From NCBI RefSeq assembly GCF_004346195.1, contig NZ_SMAK01000006.1, positions 62,001 to 126,000 of the forward strand: 64,000 nt of DNA. Reading direction: 5' to 3'. This DNA is from Tepidamorphus gemmatus. Lineage in GTDB: Bacteria > Pseudomonadota > Alphaproteobacteria > Rhizobiales > Tepidamorphaceae. Each line of letters opens with the position of its first letter. Positions within the stretch are counted from its first letter, which is position 1. The notes below the pieces were generated by a model. That model searched no databases. It was not told where the DNA came from and worked only from the letters and a program-made list of their open reading frames with translations. Position numbers and translations under genes: made by a program. Below are positions 17,235-26,527 of the stretch, in pieces.

Positions 17235-19394
17235 CTACTCGGCCGCCTTGGCGTGTGGCAGCAGCACCAGCCGGTCGAGCCCCTCCGGATCGGCAAGCAA
17301 GGCCAGCTTCTCGCGGGGCGACAGCCAGGTCAGCGCCTGCTCGATGCTGCTGGCGGAGCGCAGACGGGCAAGCCCGAGAACCAGCGGCTCGTCGATACCG
17401 CCGCGTCCGTGCGGCGGGTCCGGAACCAGGCAGGCCCGATGGAAGGCCAGCAGCGCCGGATCGGCAGCCAGCCTTGCGATCGCCTCGACCTGGCCTCCGA
17501 GCCGCGCGTCGAGCTCGCCCGCCAGCCGCGCGGCCCGGCGCAGGATCTCGGGCTGCTCGAACTCCTCCGGGATCGTCAGCAGCCCCACCCGCCGAAGGGC
17601 GAGGCCGACATCGGCACGGGCGGTGACGGCCGACAGCGGCACTGCGACGACAAGACCGGCCAGCGCCGGGGTCAGCCAGGCGAAGACCTGCGGCGACACC
17701 GCCCAGGCGCTGGCGCCGAGCAGCACGCCGAACAGCGTGTGGTTGACGTGGCGCTTGGCGATCTCGACGAGCGGCACCGAGCCGTCATCGCGGCGCTGCG
17801 GATTCCAGCCGGCATCGCGACCAATCAGGATGTCGAGAACCGCCGCCGACTGGATCGCCATCATGACCGGCGCCAGCAGCGCGGCGATCAGCGATTCGAC
17901 CAACAGGCTGAGGGCGCCGCGCAGCGGCCCGCCGATGCCGCGCCGGACGGTCCTGTCGGCGAGCGCGACGAACAGCCCGAAAAATTTCGGCAGGAACAGG
18001 ATCGCCATCGTCGCGACGAACAGGCCGATGGCGCGTTCCGAATCGATCACCGGCCAGGTCGGGAACAGCTGGAACTCCTCGGTGAAGTATTCCGGCCGGA
18101 TGAACCGCGCCTGCAGGGCGAGCAACAGGCCGGCGAGCAGGAACATCAGCCAGACCGGCGAGGCGACATAGGACATGATGCCGGTAAGCAGATGCACCCG
18201 GCTCGGCCAGGCGAGCCCGCGCGCCGGCAGGATCCTGGCGTGCTGGAGATTGCCCTGACACCAGCGCCGGTCACGGGCAGCAAGGTCGATCAGGCTCGGC
18301 GGGCTTTCCTCGTAGGAGCCGCCGACCAGCGGCACCAGCCGGATCGACCAGCCGGCGCGCCGCATCAGCGCGGCCTCGACGAAATCGTGGCTGAGCACAT
18401 GGCCGCCGAACGGCGGCCGCCCGGGCAGATGCGGCAGGCCGGCAGCGCCGGTGAAGGCGGCAGTGCGGATGATGGCGTTGTGGCCCCAGTAGTTGCCGTC
18501 GTCGCCGGCCCAGATCGCCAGTCCCGCCGACATCACCGGGCCATACACGCGCCCGGCGAACTGCTGGACGCGGGCGAACAGGGTGTTGCGGTTGACGACC
18601 ATCGGGACGGTCTGGATCAGACCGACCCCCGGACGGGCCTCGATGTCCAGCGCCAGCCGGATCAGCGTGTCGGGCTCCATCAGGCTGTCGGCGTCGAGCA
18701 CGACGAAATAGGGATAGGCTGCGCCGAAGCGGCGGCACCAGTCGGCGACGTTGCCGGCCTTGCGCTCGACGTTCCTGGTGCGGCGGCGGTAGAAGATCCG
18801 CGCGCGCGGGTTTCCCCTGTCCTGCAGGGCACGATAGGCGGCCTCCTCGGCGATCCAGACGTCCGGATTGGTCGTGTCGCTCAGCACGAAGATGTCGAAG
18901 GCGCGCGCCGCCCCGGCATTGGCCAGAGCCTCGGCGGTCGCCGCGGCGGCCGCAAACACCCGCGCCGGATCCTCGTTGTAGGCAGGGATCAGGATCGCCG
19001 TGCGGCCGAGCGGAAGCCGGTTGCCGCGCTGCGGAAGATCGAGCCGCGCCCGGCAGAACACGAGCGCGAGGACGCCGGCCACCGCGACGGCGAAGGCGAA
19101 CGAGATCCAGGCGATGTTGACCGAGAACAGCGCCAGCATCACGGTCTCGATCGGCGTCAGCCGCGCGACCGACAGGACGGCATACATCTCGCGCACAAAC
19201 AGGACCGTCATCGCCGCCGCACCACCGAAGACGAGGAGGCGCGGCCAGACGGGCGCATCCGATCGGTAGGGAACCATCGGCTGCGGCCTGCTGTAGAGCT
19301 CCTGCACCGGCATCGCCATCGGCGACTCGGCAGGAAGCGCAAGGTGCGGCGGCCGGCGCCGTTCGAACCGCGCCGTCGATGTCACGCTGACCAT
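17235..19394 (-). CDS. opgH: Osmoregulated periplasmic glucan glucosyltransferase OpgH (MdoH)
   Basis: A 719-residue inner-membrane glycosyltransferase that polymerises the beta-glucan backbone from UDP-glucose. Two N-terminal helices lie near residues 50-110. The cytoplasmic GT2 domain follows, with TAILIPAYNEDPARV, FVVLDADSLMEPDTL, SHDFVEAALMRRAGW and the (R/Q)xxRW motif in DRRWCQGNLQHARIL. At least four C-terminal helices complete the channel. ATG 19394 overlaps the opgG stop by 13 bases, so opgG-opgH is one transcript. Products act in periplasmic osmoadaptation. Confidence 0.94.
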   Translation of the reverse strand: MVSVTSTARFERRRPPHLALPAESPMAMPVQELYSRPQPMVPYRSDAPVWPRLLVFGGAAAMTVLFVREMYAVLSVARLTPIETVMLALFSVNIAWISFAFAVAVAGVLALVFCRARLDLPQRGNRLPLGRTAILIPAYNEDPARVFAAAAATAEALANAGAARAFDIFVLSDTTNPDVWIAEEAAYRALQDRGNPRARIFYRRRTRNVERKAGNVADWCRRFGAAYPYFVVLDADSLMEPDTLIRLALDIEARPGVGLIQTVPMVVNRNTLFARVQQFAGRVYGPVMSAGLAIWAGDDGNYWGHNAIIRTAAFTGAAGLPHLPGRPPFGGHVLSHDFVEAALMRRAGWSIRLVPLVGGSYEESPPSLIDLAARDRRWCQGNLQHARILPARGLAWPSRVHLLTGIMSYVASPVWLMFLLAGLLLALQARFIRPEYFTEEFQLFPTWPVIDSERAIGLFVATMAILFLPKFFGLFVALADRTVRRGIGGPLRGALSLLVESLIAALLAPVMMAIQSAAVLDILIGRDAGWNPQRRDDGSVPLVEIAKRHVNHTLFGVLLGASAWAVSPQVFAWLTPALAGLVVAVPLSAVTARADVGLALRRVGLLTIPEEFEQPEILRRAARLAGELDARLGGQVEAIARLAADPALLAFHRACLVPDPPHGRGGIDEPLVLGLARLRSASSIEQALTWLSPREKLALLADPEGLDRLVLLPHAKAAE

Positions 19395-20965
19395 CGGTAG
19401 ACCCAGACTTCCGAGATGGCCTCGCCGCCATGTCGCAGGGTGCAGCGCAGGTCGATCCCCTCGCGTCCGCTCGGATCGAGCCCGAAGGCGACGCGGCGTC
19501 CGCCGGTAACCGGGTTGAACTGGATCGTTCCGGGGACCAGACGGCCGGCGCTGTTCCAGACCTCCGGCAACACCTCGGCGTCGGGCGGCAGTTGCGCGAG
19601 CGGCCCGCCGGCATAGTCGATGACGATGAGCCGCCGGTCGGCGGGTGTCTCGGAGGTCACGTTGGTCGGGCGCCCGACCCGGGTGCTGACGACCCTTGCA
19701 AGGCCCGAGGGCACCGGAACGTCGGTCGACCAGGACAGCCGGTAGGTGACGAGATAGTCCTCGCCGGCGCGAAGCGGCTCGGCGGGCCGCCAGAAGGCAA
19801 CGATATTGTCGTAGGTTTCGGCGTTGGTCGGGATCTCCACGAGGATGACCGAACCCGGCCCCCAGTTGCCGATCGGCTCGACCCACAGGCTCGGGCGGCG
19901 CTCGTAGTGTGCCTCCAGGTCCTCATAGGCCTCGAAGTCGCGGCTCCTCTGCATCAGCCCGAAGCCCTGCGGCTGGTCGTCCAGGAAGGCGCTGATCTGC
20001 AGCGTCGCCGGATTGATCAGCGGCCGCCACAGCCACTCGCCGCGGCCATTCCACATCAACAGACCGTCGGAATCATGTACCGACGGCCGGAAATCGTCGA
20101 CCCCGACCCGGTCGTGCGGGCCGAAATAGAACATGCTGGTGAGCGGCGCCAGGCCGATCTTGTTGATCTCGACACGCGGGAACAGCGTCGCCTCGACGTC
20201 GATCACCGTCTCCGTGCCCGGTCGGATGGTCATCCGGTAGGCGCCGGTGATGCCGGGACTGTCGAGCAGCGCATGCACCACCACCGAGCTGGAGTCGGGG
20301 CGCGGCCGCTCGATCCAGAATTCGCGGAAGGCGGGAAACTCCTCGCCTTCGGGCTCGGCAGTACGGATCGCCAGGCCGCGGGCCGAGAGGCCGTAGGTCT
20401 GACCCCGCGCGATGGCGCGGAAATAGCTCGCCCCCTGGAAGACCGCGAATTCGTCGAGCCGGCCCGGATCGTTGAGCGGGCCATGCAGCCGAAACCCGGA
20501 AAAGCCGATGTCCTCGTTGGGCAGCGGCTGCGGCACGAGCGGGCCATAGCTGAACAGGTCCGGTGAATAGACAACGTGGCGACTGATGCCGTTCTCGACG
20601 ATGTTGATCATCACCGGCGCCGAATAGACATGGCCGAGATGGAACAGCTGCACCTGCACCGGCAGCCCCTCGCCCCGCCAGATCGCCGCCTCGGGGCGGA
20701 AGCGGATGTCGCGATACTGGTCGTAGGAAAGCTCGAGCAGCGGTTCGGCCGCACCTGCCGGGGGCGGCTCGTAGGGGCGCTGCGCCAGTTCGCGGGCCCG
20801 CAGCCGCACCATGGCCGGCGAGAACGGTTCCTCCGACCCCAGCCTGACCGCGGGAGCGGGGGGTGCCTCTGTCCCTTCCTGTGCCAGTGCCGGCCGGTCG
20901 AGCCGGCCAGCACTCCAGGCGGCAGCTGCGCCGAGCGCCAGCAGATCCCGCCGCGTCAGTCGCAT
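19382..20965 (-). CDS. opgG: Periplasmic glucan biosynthesis protein OpgG/OpgD (MdoG/MdoD family)
   Basis: A 527-residue periplasmic protein of the MdoG family that processes or branches the nascent glucan made by OpgH. The signal peptide is of twin-arginine type (MRLTRRDLLALGAAAAW), which is characteristic of E. coli OpgD rather than OpgG; OpgG uses Sec. Conserved family stretches include LSYDQYRDIRFRPEAAIWRGE near residue 75 and LTSMFYFGPHD near 285. GGAGG lies eight bases before ATG 20965. It is encoded immediately upstream of opgH and overlaps it. The symbol follows the opgGH operon position; opgD is an equally fair name. Confidence 0.9.
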   Translation of the reverse strand: MRLTRRDLLALGAAAAWSAGRLDRPALAQEGTEAPPAPAVRLGSEEPFSPAMVRLRARELAQRPYEPPPAGAAEPLLELSYDQYRDIRFRPEAAIWRGEGLPVQVQLFHLGHVYSAPVMINIVENGISRHVVYSPDLFSYGPLVPQPLPNEDIGFSGFRLHGPLNDPGRLDEFAVFQGASYFRAIARGQTYGLSARGLAIRTAEPEGEEFPAFREFWIERPRPDSSSVVVHALLDSPGITGAYRMTIRPGTETVIDVEATLFPRVEINKIGLAPLTSMFYFGPHDRVGVDDFRPSVHDSDGLLMWNGRGEWLWRPLINPATLQISAFLDDQPQGFGLMQRSRDFEAYEDLEAHYERRPSLWVEPIGNWGPGSVILVEIPTNAETYDNIVAFWRPAEPLRAGEDYLVTYRLSWSTDVPVPSGLARVVSTRVGRPTNVTSETPADRRLIVIDYAGGPLAQLPPDAEVLPEVWNSAGRLVPGTIQFNPVTGGRRVAFGLDPSGREGIDLRCTLRHGGEAISEVWVYRWSA

Positions 20966-21456
20966 GTTCAAAACCTCCAAACCCCCATACCGTGCCCGCA
21001 GACGACCGCGCAGGATCGGGCGCCGCGAACGACCCCGATAGACATCCTCGACCAAGGGAGACACCGCGACATGCGGCGGCCCATAGCATAGCGGGTCGAC
21101 CGTCCGCGGCAAATGCGGAGTTTGCGACATTGCGATGCGGTATTGATCCCCGGTCCGGTCCAGCATCGCGATGCGTCGGGACGATAATGTGGCAACGCGC
21201 GAGGACCGCGCCGGTTCCGCTACATCGCGTGGGTGCTGCGGCGCACAACCCGGACGCCGTCGGCGATCCGATCGTTCGGATAGGGGCTCGTCCGTCCCCT
21301 TGCACACCGGCCCCCAACACGTCGCGACCGCCGGGCCATTGCGTTCGGTCAATGCGACCGACCGGAGCCTGGCCAGTTTCCGCCAAGCCGCGATTGCACC
21401 TGCGGCGGGCGGCGGCTACAAGTCGCCGCGACCGGACATCTGGCGCGCTCGATCCC
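20966..21456. other. Divergent intergenic region opgG / sugar epimerase
   Basis: This is 491 bases without a convincing gene, presumably carrying the opgGH promoter and that of the glycan genes. A perfect 12-base palindrome GCATCGCGATGC lies at 21163-21174 and a related ATTGCGATGCGG at 21129. Small open frames here have no ribosome site and no recognisable content. No sigma-factor consensus is evident. Confidence 0.4.
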
Positions 21457-22383
21457 ATGACTGCCCGAATCCTCGTCACCGGCGCCGCCGGCTTCATCGG
21501 CCGCAATGCTCTGCCGCCCCTCGTCGCGGCGGGACGCGAGGTGCATGCCTGCACGCGCGGCACTGCCCCGGCGGTCGCGGGCGTCGTCTGGCACCGGGTC
21601 GACCTGCTCGACCCGGCGGCGCGGGCGGCGCTGATCGACACAGTTCGCCCCGATACGATCCTGCATTGTGCCTGGGAGGTGGAGCACGGCCGCTTCTGGA
21701 CGGCACCGAGCAACCTCGACTGGGTGGCGTCGAGCCTCGACCTGATGCGCCAGGGCGGCGACCGCGGCCTGCGCCGCTTCGTCGGGGTCGGTTCCGGCTT
21801 CGAATACGCGGCTCAGACCACCGCCGATTGCGACGAGACGGCGACGCCGACCGCGCCGCAGACGCTCTACGGCATCGCCAAGGACGCCTGCCGCCGGCTG
21901 GTCGAGGGCTATGCCCGGTCGGCGGGGCTGTCCTGGGCGTGGGGCCGTCTGTTCCTCCTCTACGGGCCAGCGGAATCCGAGACGCGGCTGGTGCCGCAGG
22001 TGGCGCGTCGGCTGCTGGCCGGCGAGCCGGCACCGATCGGTCCCGGCCACCGCCCGCGTGATTTCATGGACGCGCGCGATGCCGGCGCGGCGCTCGCCGC
22101 GCTCGCCCTGTCACCGGTCGAGGGGCCGGTCAACATCGCCTCCGGGCGGGCCGCGACGGTTGCCGAGGTCGCGACGACGCTCGGCCGGCTGGCCGGACGG
22201 CCCGATCTCGTCCGCATCGGCGCCCTGCCCGACAGGGACGAGCCGGAGCGCCTGGTTGCCAACGTGCGCAGGCTCACCGGCGAGGTCGGCTTCCGGGCGA
22301 TCCGGCCGCTGGAACAGGGACTCGGCGAGGCACTGGACTGGTGGCGACGGCACGATGCGCCGCTGGCGGAGGCGGCGCGATGA
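21457..22383 (+). CDS. NAD-dependent epimerase/dehydratase (extended SDR)
   Basis: A 308-residue extended short-chain dehydrogenase. The nucleotide-binding GAAGFIG is at residues about 9-15 and the catalytic tyrosine-lysine pair is in LYGIAKDA near residue 137; the RxxxxYGP-like 'LFLLYGPAESE' follows. The enzyme is expected to epimerise, dehydrate or reduce an NDP-sugar. It overlaps the next methyltransferase gene by ATGA and heads a group of glycan-modifying genes. The exact sugar cannot be predicted. Confidence 0.85.
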   Translation: MTARILVTGAAGFIGRNALPPLVAAGREVHACTRGTAPAVAGVVWHRVDLLDPAARAALIDTVRPDTILHCAWEVEHGRFWTAPSNLDWVASSLDLMRQGGDRGLRRFVGVGSGFEYAAQTTADCDETATPTAPQTLYGIAKDACRRLVEGYARSAGLSWAWGRLFLLYGPAESETRLVPQVARRLLAGEPAPIGPGHRPRDFMDARDAGAALAALALSPVEGPVNIASGRAATVAEVATTLGRLAGRPDLVRIGALPDRDEPERLVANVRRLTGEVGFRAIRPLEQGLGEALDWWRRHDAPLAEAAR

Positions 22384-23549
22384 CCTGCCCGGTCTGCGGC
22401 TCGGCCGACACACTCGTCTTCGATCGGCGGGCGCGCGTGCCCGTGCACCAGAACGGCCTGTGCCCGACGCGCGAGCGCGCACTGGCAACGCCGACCGGCG
22501 TGCTGGAGATGGCCGGCTGCCACGCCTGCGGCTTTGCCTGGAACGCCGCCTTCGAGCCCGGCCTGCTGGTCTATGACGCGGCCTACGAGAACGACCAGAC
22601 CTGTTCCCCGGCCTTCCGGGCGCACTTCGCGGAGCGGGCGGGGCGGGTGCTGGCGGCGGTCCGCGATCTGACCGAGGTCCGCGTCGTCGAGGTCGGCTGC
22701 GGACAGGGGGATTTCCTCGCGCATCTGGCCGCGCTCGGCGACGGCAGGATCACCCGTGCAACCGGCTTCGATCCCGCCTGGCGCGGCATCGACGGCGAGG
22801 GACCGGGTCGCGCGGCAATCCATCGGCGCTACTACGAGCCGGCGACGGCGCATCTGGCCGGTGGCGCGCCGGACGTGATCGTCTCCCGCCACACAATCGA
22901 GCACGTGCCCGATCCGGTCGGCTTCCTGAGGGCGATCCGCGCCGCAGCCGGCGCCGATTCGCCGGTCCGTATCTTCCTTGAGACGCCGTGCATCGGCTGG
23001 GTGATCGCCAACGGCCAGATGCAGGACCTGTTCTACGAACACTGCTCGATCTTCACCGCCGGATCGCTGGCGCTCGCGCTGCGCGAGGCGGGCTTCGGCC
23101 CGGCGCGGGCCGGCCACGTCTTCGCCGGCCAGTATCTCTGGGCCGAGGCGGGCTTCGGCGCCGACGATCCCGCGCCGGCCACAATTCCCGATTTCGCCGG
23201 CTGGGAGGACCGGAAGTCCCGCTATGTCGCGCACTGGCGCGGCATCGTCGAGACGGCCGCCGGACAAGGCCCGGTCTATCTGTGGGGCGGCGGCTCGAAG
23301 GGCGTCACCTTCACCCTGCTGATCGATCCCGACGCCACGCGCCTCGCCGGCGCCGTCGACATCAACCCCAGGAAGCAGGGCGGCTATCTGCCCGTGACCG
23401 GACTGCCGATCCTGGCACCCGAACAGCTTCCTGCCAAGGGCGCGACCGTCATCGTCATGAACCCCGCCTATCACGCGGAGATCGAGGCTCAGGCCCGCGC
23501 CATCGGCCGGCAGGCCCGCTTCGTGCCACTCGTCCCGGAGGCTGCATGA
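22380..23549 (+). CDS. SAM-dependent methyltransferase with N-terminal zinc-binding domain (sugar C-methyltransferase-like)
   Basis: A 389-residue three-part protein. The N-terminal zinc-binding segment has C3/C6 (CPVCG) and C47/C50 (CHACG). A central SAM-binding domain contains VVEVGCGQGDF near residue 103 and SRHTIEHVPDP near 169. A C-terminal domain has a 'YLWGGGSKGVTF' nucleotide-binding-like loop near residue 302. This is the architecture of NDP-hexose C-methyltransferases (Methyltransf_13/Methyltransf_14 type). It overlaps both neighbours by ATGA, so it is coupled to the epimerase and the CmcI-like gene. The substrate is probably a nucleotide-linked keto-sugar. Confidence 0.82.
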   Translation: MTCPVCGSADTLVFDRRARVPVHQNGLCPTRERALATPTGVLEMAGCHACGFAWNAAFEPGLLVYDAAYENDQTCSPAFRAHFAERAGRVLAAVRDLTEVRVVEVGCGQGDFLAHLAALGDGRITRATGFDPAWRGIDGEGPGRAAIHRRYYEPATAHLAGGAPDVIVSRHTIEHVPDPVGFLRAIRAAAGADSPVRIFLETPCIGWVIANGQMQDLFYEHCSIFTAGSLALALREAGFGPARAGHVFAGQYLWAEAGFGADDPAPATIPDFAGWEDRKSRYVAHWRGIVETAAGQGPVYLWGGGSKGVTFTLLIDPDATRLAGAVDINPRKQGGYLPVTGLPILAPEQLPAKGATVIVMNPAYHAEIEAQARAIGRQARFVPLVPEAA

Positions 23550-24304
23550 AATTTCAGATCGATACCGACCGCGCCGAGATCATCTCCGAGGACGGGCGAC
23601 GGACTAGCTTCTGGAGCGACGAGGGCTTCGCGTTCCTGACCGACTTGTGGGTGAAGTCGGGCTGGAACCAGAAGCACAACTACACCTTCACCTGGTTCGG
23701 CATCCCGGTGATCCAGCTGCCCGAGGACATGATCCGCTACCAGGAGGTGGTGTGCACGGTAAAGCCGGACGTGATCATCGAGACCGGCATCGCGCATGGC
23801 GGCTCGCTGGTCTATTCGGCGACGCTGTGCCGGATGCTCGGCAAGGGCCGGGTGATCGGCGTCGACATCGAGATCCGTCCGCACAACCGCGCGCGGCTTG
23901 CGGCACATCCGCTGATCGGCATGATCACCATGTTCGAGGGCTCCTCGGTCGATCCGCAGATCGTCGGCAAGGTGCGTGCTGAGATCGCGCCCGACGAGAC
24001 GGTGATGGTAGTGCTCGATTCCAACCACACCTATGCGCATGTCACGGCCGAACTCGAGGCCTATGCGCCGATGGTGACACCGGGCTCCTACATCGTGGCG
24101 ACCGACGGCATCATGCGCGACCTCGCCGACACGCCGCGCGGCCGCCCCGAATGGACCACCGACAACCCGGCGCAGGCGGCCCGCGATTTCGTCGCGCGCA
24201 ACCCGGACTTCGTCATCGAGCAGCCGGCCTGGGCGTTCAACGAGAGCACCCTGTCGAAGAGCATCACCCACTGGCCCGATGCTTGGATCAGGCGTATTCG
24301 CTGA
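23546..24304 (+). CDS. CmcI-like (cephalosporin hydroxylase family) methyltransferase
   Basis: A 252-residue protein of the CmcI/RhmO-methyltransferase family. Recognisable blocks are IIETGIAHGGSLVYSA near residue 80 (SAM loop), VIGVDIEIRPHN near 106, and VLDSNHTYAHV near 156. Despite the family name, most members are SAM-dependent O-methyltransferases acting on sugars, for example rhamnosyl methyltransferases. It begins in ATGA overlap with the C-methyltransferase and its 3' end overlaps the convergent GT2 gene by 17 bases. Confidence 0.82.
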   Translation: MKFQIDTDRAEIISEDGRRTSFWSDEGFAFLTDLWVKSGWNQKHNYTFTWFGIPVIQLPEDMIRYQEVVCTVKPDVIIETGIAHGGSLVYSATLCRMLGKGRVIGVDIEIRPHNRARLAAHPLIGMITMFEGSSVDPQIVGKVRAEIAPDETVMVVLDSNHTYAHVTAELEAYAPMVTPGSYIVATDGIMRDLADTPRGRPEWTTDNPAQAARDFVARNPDFVIEQPAWAFNESTLSKSITHWPDAWIRRIR

Positions 24305-25172
24305 GGCCCCTCGCCTTCAGCCCCAGCCGCTCGGCAAGCGACCAGCGCACGAGATCGGCAACGCGCATGCAACGCTTGTCGGCGAATTTCGCGACATAGG
24401 CGTGCAGCACCGCCTTGGCGGCATCGGAACAGTCGAGGCGCCCGATCTCGGCATGGCAGAAGCGCACGAAATCCGCCCAGACCGCCCGGCGGCCGGCCGC
24501 GGTGGCGGGCAGGTCGTACATCTTCTGGTGCCCGACGCGCTGGGTGAAGGTCGGGACGTCGGACCCGGTGACCGCATCGCGCAGCAGCGCCTGCAGCACC
24601 ACCAGCGTGTCGTGCACATAGACGACCGGATAGCCGTCCAGCACACGCCGATAGGCCGTCAGCAGCGGGTCGCGCCGCCACATGCCGTAGAGCCACGCGG
24701 AACGCGAGGCCGACATCGCCTTGAGGACGCGCAGCAGGCGCGGTGTCCGCTCCGACAGCGGCAATGGCAGCGGCCGGCGCTTGGTCCTGTTCAGCACGGT
24801 GGACTGGACGATCTGGCCCGGCACCGCCAGCCAGGCGTCGGGGCGCGCGCGCAGCAGCTTGCGCAGTTCGGCGACGTAGTCTGCCGACCAGATGTCGTCG
24901 ACGGCGTGCCAGGCGAAGAACTCCGTCGTGGCGTCGCGCACGGCGGCGACGAAGTTCGGGACCAGACCGATGTTCTCGGGCCGCCGCACGACCCTGATGC
25001 GCGGATCCTCGCCGGCATGGCGTGCCGCGATCTGCGGCGTCGCGTCGGTCGACGCGTTGTCGTAGACGACGATCGAAAAATCGGACTCCGTCTGCCGGCG
25101 GATATTCCACAGGGCGGCATCGAGATCGGCTTCGCCGTTGAAGACGGGCACGGCAACTGTCAGGTCGGTCAT
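24288..25172 (-). CDS. Family 2 glycosyltransferase
   Basis: A 294-residue GT-A glycosyltransferase. The nucleotide-sugar fold starts at TVAVPVFNGEADLD, followed by YDNASTDATPQI and the DxD-like 'HAVDDIWSADYV' near residue 88. ATG 25172 (MTDLTVAV) is chosen; an in-frame ATG 12 codons upstream adds non-family residues. It is encoded opposite the methyltransferase genes and divergent from the GT4 gene 53 bases away, yet clearly in the same glycan neighbourhood. Confidence 0.87.
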   Translation of the reverse strand: MTDLTVAVPVFNGEADLDAALWNIRRQTESDFSIVVYDNASTDATPQIAARHAGEDPRIRVVRRPENIGLVPNFVAAVRDATTEFFAWHAVDDIWSADYVAELRKLLRARPDAWLAVPGQIVQSTVLNRTKRRPLPLPLSERTPRLLRVLKAMSASRSAWLYGMWRRDPLLTAYRRVLDGYPVVYVHDTLVVLQALLRDAVTGSDVPTFTQRVGHQKMYDLPATAAGRRAVWADFVRFCHAEIGRLDCSDAAKAVLHAYVAKFADKRCMRVADLVRWSLAERLGLKARGLSEYA

Positions 25173-25225
25173 CACGGCCCTATAGCCGATGGCGTCGGCC
25201 CACGCCATCCTGTGATGATCTGACC

Positions 25226-26299
25226 ATGCGCCTTGCGATCATCCTGCCCCGCCACATGCACTATGCCGCGGACCGGGCGACCTCGGTGGACCTGTGCGCG
25301 CGCGATTTCGTCGTCCATTCGCGGTTCCGGCCGGGGATCACGGTGATCGGCGAGGCCGTGGCCTCGCCATTCGCCGATGCGCCATTCATCGGCGTGGCGG
25401 GGATCGGCAGACGCTTCGGTCCGGTCGGGTTTGGCGACAGAAGCTTCGCGCCGGTCGCCGAGGCCATCCGGCAGGCGAAGCCGGAGGCGATCCTCGTCCA
25501 CCAGTATCCGCTGGCGGCGGCCCGTGTCGCGCGCGCCTTTCCCGGCATTCCCGTGATCCTGCAGCGCCACAATCACCTGCCGGCGCGCAGCGGCGTGCAT
25601 CGGGTCTGGCGCGACCGCGCCTTCCGCAACCTGGCGCTGGTCGCCTTCGTCAGCGAGACGGCGCGCCGGAGCTACACCGGCAAGGCGCGCTCGGCGGTAA
25701 CCTACAACGGCATCGACACCCGGGCGTTCGTTCCCGGGCCGAAGCAGAGGACCGTGCTGTTCGCCGGCCGCGCGGTGCCGGAGAAGGGGGTGGAGATCTT
25801 CGCCAAGGCCGCGGCCGCCGCCCTTGCCAGCCGACCGGACTGGCGGGCGGTGATGGCGCTCGGCGGCGGTCGGTCCGTCGCAGCGTCGGTCGCGGCGGTG
25901 CGGCGGCACCTCGCCCCGCTCGGACCGCGCGCCGAACTGATGTTCGACCTGCCGCACGCAACCGTGATGGGTCTGTTCGCCCAGGCCGAGATCGCCGTGG
26001 TGCCGAGCGTGTGGGCTGAGCCGTTCGGACGTACCGCGCTCGAGGCGATGACCTGCGGGGCGGCGGTGATCAGCTCCGGGCGCGGCGGGCTGACCGAGGT
26101 GACCGGCGAGACGGCGATCACCACCGGAACCGTCGATCCGGCCGACTTCGCCGCTGCCATCGCCCGGCTGATCGACACCCCCACCGAGCGCGCGCGCCTT
26201 CAGGCCGAGGGCCGCGCCCGCGCCGTCGAACGCTTCGACATCCGCATCGTGACTGCCGCCTTCGACGGCCTGCTGGCAGAGGTGGCCGGCGCGGTGTGA
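25226..26299 (+). CDS. Family 4 (GT-B) glycosyltransferase
   Basis: A 357-residue glycosyltransferase group 1 protein. It has the C-terminal donor-binding core VLFAGRAVPEKGVEIFAKA near residue 172, and the EX7E motif region 'VWAEPFGRTALEAMTCGAAVI' near 263, followed by a GGLTEV loop. It transfers a nucleotide-activated sugar, probably to a lipid-linked glycan or surface polysaccharide, together with the adjacent GT2, epimerase and methyltransferases. No flippase or polymerase is in the window. Confidence 0.88.
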   Translation: MRLAIILPRHMHYAADRATSVDLCARDFVVHSRFRPGITVIGEAVASPFADAPFIGVAGIGRRFGPVGFGDRSFAPVAEAIRQAKPEAILVHQYPLAAARVARAFPGIPVILQRHNHLPARSGVHRVWRDRAFRNLALVAFVSETARRSYTGKARSAVTYNGIDTRAFVPGPKQRTVLFAGRAVPEKGVEIFAKAAAAALASRPDWRAVMALGGGRSVAASVAAVRRHLAPLGPRAELMFDLPHATVMGLFAQAEIAVVPSVWAEPFGRTALEAMTCGAAVISSGRGGLTEVTGETAITTGTVDPADFAAAIARLIDTPTERARLQAEGRARAVERFDIRIVTAAFDGLLAEVAGAV

Positions 26300-26349
26300 G
26301 ACGGGCCGCCTCGCGCATGCCGCAACCCTAGCCGCTGTCCGATCACCGC

Positions 26350-26425
26350 CGTCACCCCGGACGCCGCCCGTTGCATCCTCCGACCCGGGAAGACGCAGGA
26401 TGGATGTCCGAAGTGAGGCGGTTCA
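26350..26425. repeat. Degenerate intergenic palindrome (GTCATCCCG family)
   Basis: The gap after the GT4 gene contains GTCACCCCGGACGCCGCCC followed by CATCCTCCGACCCGGGA and GGATG-type right-hand sequence. It resembles the palindromic repeats at 28578 and 31819 but is diverged. It lies downstream of a stop and may help end transcription. Confidence 0.4.
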
Positions 26426-26527
26426 TCGTTTAGCCGAATTGATCACCCGATCTCGCCCCCGTGGCGTTGCACTGCCTGACGGGGCACCCACTTCCACTTC
26501 TCCGCGACTTGCTCTAAGGGGCGCTTT

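Noticed and set aside
21163-21174. GCATCGCGATGC palindrome as a regulator site
   Set aside because: A single 12-base GC palindrome is expected by chance in this composition and has no partner copy in the window.
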